A stretch of DNA of 5,023 nt from Lysobacter sp. (GTDB lineage: Bacteria; Pseudomonadota; Gammaproteobacteria; Xanthomonadales; Xanthomonadaceae): the NCBI GenBank assembly GCA_030151365.1, contig JASLDW010000034.1, positions 1 through 5,023 of the forward strand. Direction: 5' to 3'. The first letter of the stretch is position 1. Each line of letters opens with the position of its first letter. This document shows positions 1 through 5,023 of the stretch, piece after piece. The notes beneath the pieces were generated by a model that was given only the letters and a program-made list of their open reading frames with translations, ran no database searches and was not told the DNA's origin. The translations under genes and the position numbers were made by a program.

Positions 1-1238
1 CGATCGAGGCGGTGCAGCACGCGCGCGCCGCCAAGGTGCCGCTGATCGTCGCCATCAACAAGATCGACAAGTCCGACGCCGATCCGATGCGCGTCAAGAA
101 CGAACTGCTGGCGCAGGAAGTGGTGGCCGAAGATTTCGGCGGCGACACCCAGATGGTGGAGCTGTCGGCCAAGACCGGCCAGGGCGTGGACGAACTGCTC
201 GACGCCATTTTGCTGCAGTCGGAAGTGCTCGAACTCAAGGCTGCTGCCGATGGCCGCGCCGCCGGCATCGTGATCGAATCCGCACTCGACAAGGGCCGCG
301 GTCCGGTCGCGACCGTGCTGGTCCAGCGCGGCACCCTGAGCAAGGGCGACTACCTGGTGTGCGGCGTGCAGTACGGCCGCGTGCGCGCGCTGTTCAACGA
401 GAACGGCCAGCAGGTTGCCGAAGCCGGCCCGTCGATTCCGGTGCAGGTGCTCGGCCTGTCCGGCGTGCCCAGCGCCGGCGACGACTTCGTGGTCGTGGCC
501 GACGAACGCCTGGCCAAGGACGTCGCCCAGCAGCGCGAAGCCAAGCGTCGCGAATCGCGCCTGATCAAGCAGGCCGGCAACCGCATGGAAGACGTCATGG
601 CGCAGATGGGCCAGGGCGCCGCCCAGCAGGTGCTGAACCTGGTGGTGAAGGCCGACGTCCACGGTTCGATGGAAGCGTTGCGCGAAGCGCTCACCGGCTT
701 GTCGAACGAGCAGATCCGCATCAACGTGATCGGTTCCGGCGTCGGCGGCATCACCGAATCCGATGCCCAGCTCGCCGCGACCTCGAAGGCGGCGCTGATC
801 GGCTTCAACGTCCGCGCAGATGCCTCTGCGCGCAAGATCATCGATGCCAACGGCGTCGACCTGCGTTACTTCTCGATCATCTATGACGTGATCGACCAGG
901 TGAAGCAGATCGCCTCCGGCGTGCTCGGCAAGGAAATCCGCGAAGAGATCATCGGCACCGCGGAAGTGCAGCAGGTGTTCCGCCATTCCAAGTTCGGCTC
1001 GATCGCCGGCTCGGTGGTGGTGGAAGGCGTCATCCGCCGCGGCAAGCCGATCCGCGTGCTACGCGACGACACCGTCATCTTCTCGGGCGAACTCGACTCG
1101 CTGCGTCGTTTCCAGGAGAACGTCGACGAGGTCAAGAACGGCACCGAATGCGGCATCGGCGTGAAGGGCTACGACCAGGTGCGCGCCGGCGACAAGATCG
1201 AGTGCTTCGAGCGCGTGGAAGTGCAGCGCACGCTGTAA
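1..1238 (+). CDS. infB: translation initiation factor IF2, C-terminal part (5' end outside window)
   Basis: IF2 is the GTPase that brings fMet-tRNA to the 30S subunit and promotes 50S joining in the cytoplasm. The reading frame is open from base 3, giving 411 residues; E. coli IF2 is about 890, so the N-terminal half and the first G-box motifs lie upstream. Visible here are the G4 motif NKID (57-68) and the G5 motif SAK (165-173). The beta-barrel domain II follows (VIESALDKGRGPVATVLV region, about 265-325), then domain III (GSGVGGITESDAQLAA and GFNVRADASARK, about 730-835). The C-terminal fMet-tRNA-binding domain comes last (GTAEVQQVF to the QRTL end, about 954-1235). The GTG at 12 is an internal valine in a conserved IEAVQHA stretch, not a start. 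The stop TAA overlaps the rbfA ATG by one base, which suggests translational coupling. Identification is by recalled family sequence and is very secure. Confidence 0.98.
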   Translation, partial: IEAVQHARAAKVPLIVAINKIDKSDADPMRVKNELLAQEVVAEDFGGDTQMVELSAKTGQGVDELLDAILLQSEVLELKAAADGRAAGIVIESALDKGRGPVATVLVQRGTLSKGDYLVCGVQYGRVRALFNENGQQVAEAGPSIPVQVLGLSGVPSAGDDFVVVADERLAKDVAQQREAKRRESRLIKQAGNRMEDVMAQMGQGAAQQVLNLVVKADVHGSMEALREALTGLSNEQIRINVIGSGVGGITESDAQLAATSKAALIGFNVRADASARKIIDANGVDLRYFSIIYDVIDQVKQIASGVLGKEIREEIIGTAEVQQVFRHSKFGSIAGSVVVEGVIRRGKPIRVLRDDTVIFSGELDSLRRFQENVDEVKNGTECGIGVKGYDQVRAGDKIECFERVEVQRTL

Positions 1239-1624
1239 TGGCCACCAAGAAGTCCTTCCATCGCACCGATCGCGTCTCGGCCCAGCTGAGGCGCGATCTC
1301 GGCACGCTCGTGCACACCACGATGCGCGAACACGGCTTGCCGTCGGTCAGCGTGTCCGACGTCGAGGTCACCCGCGATCTCGCCCACGCCAAGGTGTTCT
1401 TCACCGCGCTCGATCCGTCGCGCGCCAAGGAAGCGCTCAAGGGCCTGCAGGAGCAGGCGCGCGAGATCCGCTTCCAGCTGGCGCACGCGATGAAGCTGCG
1501 CCACGTGCCGGAACTGCATTTCGTCTACGACGATTCGGTCGATCGCGGCGAGCGCATCGAACAGCTGCTGCGCGACCTGCCGCCAGCCGGCGACGACGAC
1601 GACGACGGCTCCGCCGAGTCGTAA
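1238..1624 (+). CDS. rbfA: 30S ribosome-binding factor A
   Basis: RbfA is a small KH-type RNA-binding protein that binds immature 30S subunits near helix 1 of 16S rRNA and helps late maturation and cold growth. The product is 128 residues, close to the family norm. The family shows in an N-terminal helix (RTDRVSAQLRRDL, 9-21), the strand segment VSVSDVEVTRDLAHAKVF (37-54), and the typical QLAHAMKLRHVPELHF (80-95) followed by YDDS and RGERIEQLL. The start ATG shares its A with the infB stop. No good Shine-Dalgarno lies at normal distance (a GGAAG at 1217-1221 is 16 nt away), so reinitiation by ribosomes finishing infB is the likely mode. The C-terminus after the KH fold is a short acidic tail with five aspartates (119-123), encoded by five GAC codons in a row (1592-1606). 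Gene order infB-rbfA-truB supports the call. Confidence 0.97.
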   Translation: MATKKSFHRTDRVSAQLRRDLGTLVHTTMREHGLPSVSVSDVEVTRDLAHAKVFFTALDPSRAKEALKGLQEQAREIRFQLAHAMKLRHVPELHFVYDDSVDRGERIEQLLRDLPPAGDDDDDGSAES

Positions 1625-1631
1625 GCCAGTC

Positions 1632-1653
1632 CGTGGCCCGGTTGAAGGCCACG
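1632..1653. repeat. perfect 7-bp inverted repeat in the rbfA-truB gap
   Basis: CGTGGCC (1632-1638) and GGCCACG (1647-1653) are perfect reverse complements separated by 8 nt (CGGTTGAA). As RNA in a transcript reading through from rbfA this would be a 7-bp GC-rich stem-loop starting 7 nt after the rbfA stop. No T-run follows, so it is not a standard intrinsic terminator. As DNA, its centre coincides with the candidate -35 element (1642-1647) of the truB promoter, so an operator role is also possible. The pairing is seen directly; function is inferred. Confidence 0.6.
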
Positions 1654-1669
1654 CCGACGGCACTACAAT
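1642..1669 (+). promoter_or_regulatory. candidate sigma70 promoter for truB, possibly leaderless
   Basis: TTGAAG (1642-1647) and TACAAT (1664-1669) are separated by 16 bp and match the sigma70 consensus at 4/6 and 5/6 positions. The -10 is followed by CCCCCGA and then the truB ATG at 1677, so a start 7-8 nt after the -10 would fall on A1676 or A1677. The transcript would then begin at or next to the start codon. There is no Shine-Dalgarno in front of truB, which fits a leaderless message. This is inferred from sequence alone. Confidence 0.55.
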
Positions 1670-1676
1670 CCCCCGA

Positions 1677-2651
1677 ATGACGACGCCGCGTCCACGCAGC
1701 CGCTTCCGCAAGGTCGACGGCATCCTGTTGCTGGACAAGCCGCGTGGGCCAAGTTCCAACCAGGTGCTGCAGCGCGTCCGCCACCTGTTCCGCGCACACA
1801 AGGCCGGGCATACCGGCGCGCTCGATCCATTGGCGACCGGCCTGTTGCCGATCTGCTTCGGCGAGGCGACCAAGATCGCCGGCGGGCTGCTCGGCGCGCG
1901 CAAGGCCTATGAAGCCGTCGCGCGCATGGGCATCGTCACCGACACCGACGACGCCGAGGGCCAGGCCTTGCGCGAACGCCCGGTGCCGCAGTTCGACATC
2001 CCGACGCTGGATGCGGCGCTGCAGGGACTGACCGGCCACATCCAGCAGGTTCCGCCGATCTATTCGGCGCTCAAGCGCGGCGGCGAACCGCTGTACGCCA
2101 AGGCACGGCGCGGCGAGACCATCGAGCTCGAGCCGCGTCCGGTCGATGTCCACGCCTTCGATCTGCTCAACGCCGCCGACCTCCTCGACGAACATCCCAA
2201 CCTGCGCCTGCATGTCGAATGCGGGTCGGGGACTTATATCCGCAGCTTGGTGCGCGACCTCGGCGAGGTGCTCGGTTGCGGCGCCCACGTGACCGAACTG
2301 CGGCGACTGTGGGTCGATCCCTTCCGCGAACCCAAGATGTGGACCCTGCAGGCGCTGGAGGAACTGGCGGAACGCGGTGATCGCGCCCTCGATGCCTGCC
2401 TGCTGCCGATCGAGACCGGCATGGCGTCGTGGCCGCAGGTCCATTTGTCGCCGGCGCAGGCGAAGTTGCTGGGACAGGGCCAGTCGGTGGCCGGGCCGTT
2501 CCAGCCGCTGGGCGAGGTGGCGGTGATGGACGGCTGGGGCAAGGCGCTGGGCCTGGGCGAGGTCGATCCGTCGGGGCGCCTGCGCGCGCGCCGCATGTTC
2601 ACCTGGGCGGTGCCGGGACGGGAAGTTGTCCCCGAGGCCGAGGCCGGCTAG
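1677..2651 (+). CDS. truB: tRNA pseudouridine(55) synthase TruB
   Basis: TruB converts uridine 55 in the T-loop of elongator tRNAs to pseudouridine and also acts as a tRNA folding chaperone in the cytoplasm. The product is 324 residues, against about 314 in E. coli. The catalytic motif GHTGALDPLATG is at 44-55, with the nucleophile Asp50 (codon 1824-1826). Other family blocks are the N-terminal VDGILLLDKPRGPSSN (13-28), the active-site Tyr78 region, PPIYSALK (126-133), GTYIRSLVRDLGE (185-197) and LGCGAHVTELRR (199-210). The C-terminal part (about 255-310) resembles the TruB C-terminal domain, ending with a short non-conserved tail. The ATG was chosen because the N-terminus lines up with the basic start of E. 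coli TruB just before the LLLDKP motif. No ribosome binding site is visible, and a -10-like TACAAT ends 7 nt before the start. The TAG stop lies within the probable rpsO -10 element. Confidence 0.98.
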   Translation: MTTPRPRSRFRKVDGILLLDKPRGPSSNQVLQRVRHLFRAHKAGHTGALDPLATGLLPICFGEATKIAGGLLGARKAYEAVARMGIVTDTDDAEGQALRERPVPQFDIPTLDAALQGLTGHIQQVPPIYSALKRGGEPLYAKARRGETIELEPRPVDVHAFDLLNAADLLDEHPNLRLHVECGSGTYIRSLVRDLGEVLGCGAHVTELRRLWVDPFREPKMWTLQALEELAERGDRALDACLLPIETGMASWPQVHLSPAQAKLLGQGQSVAGPFQPLGEVAVMDGWGKALGLGEVDPSGRLRARRMFTWAVPGREVVPEAEAG

Positions 2652-2654
2652 AAT
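2626..2654 (+). promoter_or_regulatory. probable rpsO promoter inside the truB 3' end
   Basis: TTGTCC (2626-2631) and TAGAAT (2649-2654) are separated by 17 bp, the optimal sigma70 spacing; they match the consensus at 4/6 and 5/6 positions. The first three bases of the -10 are the truB stop codon. The expected start is about 2660-2662. E. coli also has its main rpsO promoter in the truB-rpsO region, which supports the call. The location is read from sequence; activity is inferred. Confidence 0.65.
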
Positions 2655-2660
2655 ATTGCG

Positions 2661-2773
2661 GCCCGACGCGGTCTGCGTCGGCGCATTCATGTTTACGGCG
2701 GACCCAGCGGTGCGACCCGGGAGACGACTCCCGCGGCGTTCCTGCCAGTCCCGCATCTATCCAGGAAAAAGAA
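2661..2773 (+). promoter_or_regulatory. rpsO mRNA leader with stem-loops, candidate S15 autoregulatory element
   Basis: About 113 nt separate the predicted transcript start from the rpsO ATG, long for a bare ribosome binding site. Several helices can be drawn by hand. A 5'-terminal hairpin pairs CCGACGC (2663-2669) with GCGTCGG (2675-2681) around a 5-nt loop. A second pairs CGGGAG (2718-2723) with CTCCCG (2728-2733) around ACGA, with two more pairs across a bulged C. TTCCTG (2739-2744) can pair with CAGGAA (2762-2767), which covers the Shine-Dalgarno. GCGGAC (2698-2703) can pair with 2748-2754 with one bulged C. The last two helices cross, so they would form a pseudoknot if both formed. In E. 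coli and other bacteria S15 represses its own mRNA through lineage-specific leader structures. That this leader binds S15 is inference. Confidence 0.55.
2763..2766 (+). promoter_or_regulatory. rpsO ribosome binding site
   Basis: AGGA lies 7 nt before the ATG at 2774, followed by an A-rich spacer, as expected for a highly expressed ribosomal protein. It fixes the start codon. It is also the target of the possible pairing with TTCCTG upstream (2739-2744). Confidence 0.85.
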
Positions 2774-3034
2774 ATGTCCATCGACACCGGCAAGATCATC
2801 GAAGAAAACAAGCGCGGCGCCAACGACACCGGTTCTCCGGAAGTGCAGGTCGCCCTGCTGACCGCCCGCATCGAACTGCTCACCGAGCACTTCAAGGCCC
2901 ACAAGCAGGACCACCACAGCCGTCGCGGCCTGCTCAAGATGGTCAACAGCCGTCGCAGCCTGCTCGACTACCTGCATCGCAAGGATGCCGAGCGTTACAA
3001 GGCACTCATCCAGAAGCTCGGCCTGCGCCGCTAA
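2774..3034 (+). CDS. rpsO: 30S ribosomal protein S15
   Basis: S15 is a primary binder of the central domain of 16S rRNA, recognising the three-way junction of helices 20-22, and it contacts the 50S subunit in bridge B4. The product is 86 residues, slightly shorter than the 89 of E. coli because of a shorter N-terminal helix. The conserved blocks are all present: NDTGSPEVQVALLTARI (17-33), the rRNA-contacting DHHSRRGLL (46-54), RRSLLDYLHRKD (60-71) and the LGLRR end (82-86). The ATG is set by the AGGA site 7 nt upstream and by the family N-terminus. The gene has its own probable promoter in the truB 3' end and a structured leader. A strong terminator follows directly, so it can act as a single-gene transcript as well as part of the long operon. 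Confidence 0.99.
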   Translation: MSIDTGKIIEENKRGANDTGSPEVQVALLTARIELLTEHFKAHKQDHHSRRGLLKMVNSRRSLLDYLHRKDAERYKALIQKLGLRR

Positions 3035-3042
3035 GCTTCGAC

Positions 3043-3075
3043 AACGCGGCTCGGAAACGGGCCGCGTTTGTTTTT
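3043..3075 (+). terminator. intrinsic terminator after rpsO
   Basis: An 11-bp stem (3043-3053 with 3058-3068, one T-G wobble) is capped by a GAAA tetraloop (3054-3057) and followed by a T-rich tract (TTTGTTTTT, 3067-3075). It starts 8 nt after the rpsO stop. The GC-rich stem, GNRA loop and U-tract make this a textbook rho-independent terminator. In E. coli a terminator in the same place is partly read through into pnp, and its hairpin gives the 3' end of the rpsO mRNA. Confidence 0.93.
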
Positions 3076-3077
3076 GC

Positions 3078-3102
3078 AGTTCGCAATATTCGTAGTTCGC
3101 AA
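3078..3102. repeat. short direct repeat AGTTCGCAA in the rpsO-pnp gap
   Basis: AGTTCGCAA occurs at 3078-3086 and again at 3094-3102, 16 bp apart. The core GTTCGCA occurs a third time at 3139-3145 within the pnp leader hairpin. The segment between the terminator and that hairpin is the most AT-rich part of the gap and has no evident structure. I see no convincing sigma70 promoter for pnp in it. The repeats are seen directly; any role (protein site, RNase E landing site) is speculative. Confidence 0.4.
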
Positions 3103-3124
3103 CACCAGCAGCACCACTCCCTCG

Positions 3125-3148
3125 CCGTGCGGACAGGGGTTCGCACGG
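3125..3148 (+). promoter_or_regulatory. pnp leader stem-loop, candidate autoregulatory or RNase III processing site
   Basis: CCGTGCG (3125-3131) pairs perfectly with CGCACGG (3142-3148). Two further pairs (G-U and A-U) extend the stem inward to 9 bp and leave a CAGGGG loop. It ends 16 nt before the pnp Shine-Dalgarno and has no T-run, so it is not a terminator. In E. coli PNPase represses its own translation after RNase III cuts a leader stem-loop in this position. This stem is shorter than that one, so the functional match is only inferred. Confidence 0.55.
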
Positions 3149-3164
3149 ACCAACAGAAAATCCC

Positions 3165-3169
3165 AAGGA
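3165..3169 (+). promoter_or_regulatory. pnp ribosome binding site
   Basis: AAGGA lies 6 nt before the GTG at 3176. It decides the start: the next in-frame methionine is residue 130, well inside the first RNase PH domain, and the sequence from the GTG matches the usual PNPase N-terminus. Confidence 0.85.
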
Positions 3170-3175
3170 ACATTC

Positions 3176-5023
3176 GTGGCAAAGATCACCAAGTCTTTCC
3201 AGTTCGGCAACCGGACCGTCACCCTCGAAACCGGCGAAGTAGCCCGCCAGGCCGGCGGCGCCGTGCTGGTCTCCTGCGAGGGCACCGTCGTTCTCGCCAC
3301 CGCCGTCTGCGCCAAGTCCGCCCGTGAAGGCCAGGACTTCTTCCCGCTGACGGTGGACTACCAGGAGAAGTTCTACGCCGGTGGCCGCATCCCGGGTGGC
3401 TTCTTCAAGCGCGAAGGCCGTCCGACCGAAAAGGAAACGCTGATCAGCCGCCTGATCGATCGTCCGATCCGCCCGCTGTTCCCCGAGGACTACAAGAACG
3501 AAGTGCAGATCATCGCGCAGCTCGTTTCGTTGAACCCGGAAGTCGAAGGCGACGTGCTGGCGATGATCGGCGCGTCCGCCGCGCTGTCGCTGTGCGGCAG
3601 CCCGTTCCAGGGCCCGATCGCCGCGGCCAAGGTCGGTTACAAGAACGGCCAGTACCTGATCAACCCGACCGTCAGCGAACTGAAGGATTCCGATCTCGAA
3701 CTCGTCGTCGCCGGCACCTCGACCGCCGTGCTGATGGTGGAATCGGAAGCGAAGGAACTCGCCGAAGACGTGATGTTGGGCGCGGTGATGGCCGGCCATC
3801 GCGAGCTGCAGAAGGCGATCAACGCCATCAATGAACTCGTCGTCGAAGCCAACACCAAGGCGTCGACCTGGGAAGCTCCGGCCAAGAACGAAGCGATGAT
3901 CGCCGCGCTCAAGGAAGCCGTGGGCGGCCAGCTCGCCGCTGCCTTCCAGGTGCGCGATAAGCTGCAGCGCCGCGACGCCATCGCCGCGATCAAGAAGGAC
4001 GTGATGACCGCACTGGCCGGTCGCGCCGAGGCCGAAGGCTGGGCTGCCGGCGACATGTCCAAGGAATTCGGTGAACTCGAATACCAGACCATGCGCGGTT
4101 CGGTGCTCGACACCAAGATCCGCATCGACGGCCGCAAGCTCGACGACATCCGCCCGATCAGCGTCAAGGTCGGCGTGCTGCCGCGCGTCCACGGTTCGGC
4201 GCTGTTCACCCGCGGCGAAACCCAGGCGCTGGTCATCACCACGCTGGGCACCGCGCGCGACGGCCAGATCATCGACGACGTCGCCGGCGAGTGGAAGGAA
4301 AACTTCCTGTTCCATTACAACTTCCCGCCGTACTCGGTCGGTGAAACCGGTCGCTTCGGCGCGCCCAAGCGTCGCGAAATCGGCCACGGCCGCCTCGCCA
4401 AGCGCGGCGTGCTGGCGATGATGCCGGGCATCGAGGCCTTCCCGTACACGGTGCGCGTCGTCTCGGAAATCACCGAGTCGAACGGTTCTTCGTCGATGGC
4501 GTCGGTCTGCGGTTCGTCGCTTGCCCTGATGGATGCCGGCGTGCCGGTGAAGCGTCCGGTCGCGGGCATCGCGATGGGCCTGGTGAAGGAAGACGACAAG
4601 TTCGTCGTGCTGTCCGACATCCTCGGTGACGAAGACCACCTCGGCGACATGGACTTCAAGGTGGCCGGTTCCGAGCAGGGCATCACCGCGCTGCAGATGG
4701 ACATCAAGATCCAGGGCATCACCGAAGAAATCATGAAGGTCGCGCTGGCCCAGGCCAAGCAGGGCCGCCTGCACATCCTCGGCGAGATGGCCAGCGCCAT
4801 CACCTCGCCGCGCGCCGAGCTCTCCGAGTACGCGCCGCGCCTGCTCACCATCAAGATCCATCCGGACAAGATCCGCGAAGTCATCGGCAAGGGCGGTGCG
4901 ACGATCCAGGGCATCACCAAGGAAACCGGCACCCAGATCGACATCCAGGACGACGGCACAATCACCATCGCTTCGGTGAACAACGCCGCCGCGCTCGCCG
5001 CCAAGCAGCGCATCGAGCAGATC
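3176..5023 (+). CDS. pnp: polynucleotide phosphorylase (3' end outside window)
   Basis: PNPase is the trimeric 3'-to-5' exoribonuclease that releases nucleoside diphosphates by phosphorolysis; in many bacteria it binds RNase E in the degradosome. The frame is open from GTG 3176 to the window edge, giving 616 of roughly 700 residues. The first RNase PH domain (about 5-140) has the FFKREGRP (76-83) and LIDRPIRPLFP (93-103) blocks. An alpha-helical linker follows (about 230-315). The second, catalytic RNase PH domain (about 318-545) has FTRGETQ (344-350), the phosphate-binding SNGSSS (435-440), and Asp487, Asp493 and Lys495, which match the E. coli metal-site residues. The KH domain begins near 553, with its GXXG loop IGKGG at 570-574, and is cut before its end; the S1 domain is missing. 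Translation probably depends on the AAGGA site. Transcription may come by readthrough of the rpsO terminator or from an unrecognised promoter. Confidence 0.98.
   Translation, partial: MAKITKSFQFGNRTVTLETGEVARQAGGAVLVSCEGTVVLATAVCAKSAREGQDFFPLTVDYQEKFYAGGRIPGGFFKREGRPTEKETLISRLIDRPIRPLFPEDYKNEVQIIAQLVSLNPEVEGDVLAMIGASAALSLCGSPFQGPIAAAKVGYKNGQYLINPTVSELKDSDLELVVAGTSTAVLMVESEAKELAEDVMLGAVMAGHRELQKAINAINELVVEANTKASTWEAPAKNEAMIAALKEAVGGQLAAAFQVRDKLQRRDAIAAIKKDVMTALAGRAEAEGWAAGDMSKEFGELEYQTMRGSVLDTKIRIDGRKLDDIRPISVKVGVLPRVHGSALFTRGETQALVITTLGTARDGQIIDDVAGEWKENFLFHYNFPPYSVGETGRFGAPKRREIGHGRLAKRGVLAMMPGIEAFPYTVRVVSEITESNGSSSMASVCGSSLALMDAGVPVKRPVAGIAMGLVKEDDKFVVLSDILGDEDHLGDMDFKVAGSEQGITALQMDIKIQGITEEIMKVALAQAKQGRLHILGEMASAITSPRAELSEYAPRLLTIKIHPDKIREVIGKGGATIQGITKETGTQIDIQDDGTITIASVNNAAALAAKQRIEQI

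Noticed and set aside
12..14. GTG as a start codon for infB
   Set aside because: The frame is open upstream to the window edge, and the GTG is a valine in the conserved stretch before the NKID motif. The real start lies outside the window.
1148..1237. longer rbfA reading frame starting inside infB
   Set aside because: The extra 30 residues overlap infB coding sequence in another frame and have no counterpart in RbfA proteins. The ATG at 1238 matches the family N-terminus.
1632..1653. rho-independent terminator after rbfA
   Set aside because: The stem-loop is perfect but is followed by ACGGCACTAC-type sequence with no T-tract, so intrinsic termination is unlikely.
2689..2691. ATG in the rpsO leader as a possible upstream ORF
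   Set aside because: It has no Shine-Dalgarno, its frame runs without a stop through and past rpsO in another frame, and the translation is shadow-like.
1437..2756. 439-codon open frame on the minus strand
   Set aside because: It is antisense to rbfA, truB and the rpsO promoter/leader, rich in R, A and Q, with no recognisable domain. It is a shadow of the truB coding bias.
2693..4861. 722-codon open frame on the minus strand
   Set aside because: It lies antisense to rpsO and pnp, both unmistakable conserved genes. Long antisense frames are common in GC-rich DNA with strong third-position bias. The translation is low-complexity (rich in R, G, A, D, H) and resembles no family I know.
1..5023. 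accessory or novel defence/mobile system
   Set aside because: All coding capacity is accounted for by five core translation and RNA-turnover genes in their usual order. There are no integrase, transposase, CRISPR or composition breaks.

Overview
The window holds the downstream part of the conserved bacterial nusA-infB operon, in the order infB (3' part) - rbfA - truB - rpsO - pnp (5' part). All genes are on the + strand and packed with almost no spare DNA. Base composition is GC-rich throughout. The protein sequences are proteobacterial: the S15, TruB and PNPase sequences look gammaproteobacterial, most like Xanthomonadaceae/Lysobacteraceae (Lysobacter or a close relative). That placement comes from remembered family sequences, not a search. 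I see no sign of horizontal transfer, mobile elements, tRNA or rRNA genes, or CRISPR. This is chromosomal core genome, not an accessory island, and I found no undescribed multi-gene system in it.

Layout. Positions 1-1238 encode the C-terminal 411 residues of translation initiation factor IF2, from the end of the GTPase domain to the fMet-tRNA-binding domain. Its stop codon overlaps the rbfA start (TAATG). rbfA (1238-1624) encodes the 30S maturation factor. A 52-bp gap follows, with a perfect inverted repeat and a sigma70-like promoter whose expected start falls on the truB ATG. truB (1677-2651) encodes the tRNA U55 pseudouridine synthase. Its last codons and stop contain the likely rpsO promoter. 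A leader of about 113 nt with several hand-derived helices precedes rpsO (2774-3034, ribosomal protein S15). A strong intrinsic terminator lies 8 nt after rpsO. A second leader with a stem-loop precedes pnp (3176 to the window edge), which starts with GTG and encodes polynucleotide phosphorylase. It is cut at residue 616, inside the KH domain.

How the genes work together. The cluster joins translation initiation (IF2), small-subunit assembly (RbfA, S15), tRNA modification (TruB) and RNA turnover (PNPase). In E. coli the rpsO-pnp part is regulated after transcription: S15 represses its own mRNA through a leader pseudoknot, and PNPase represses its own mRNA through a leader stem-loop processed by RNase III. 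The non-coding gaps here have the same general architecture (promoter at the truB end, structured rpsO leader, terminator, structured pnp leader) but apparently different structures in detail. These leaders, and the candidate leaderless truB promoter, are the parts most worth a second look.
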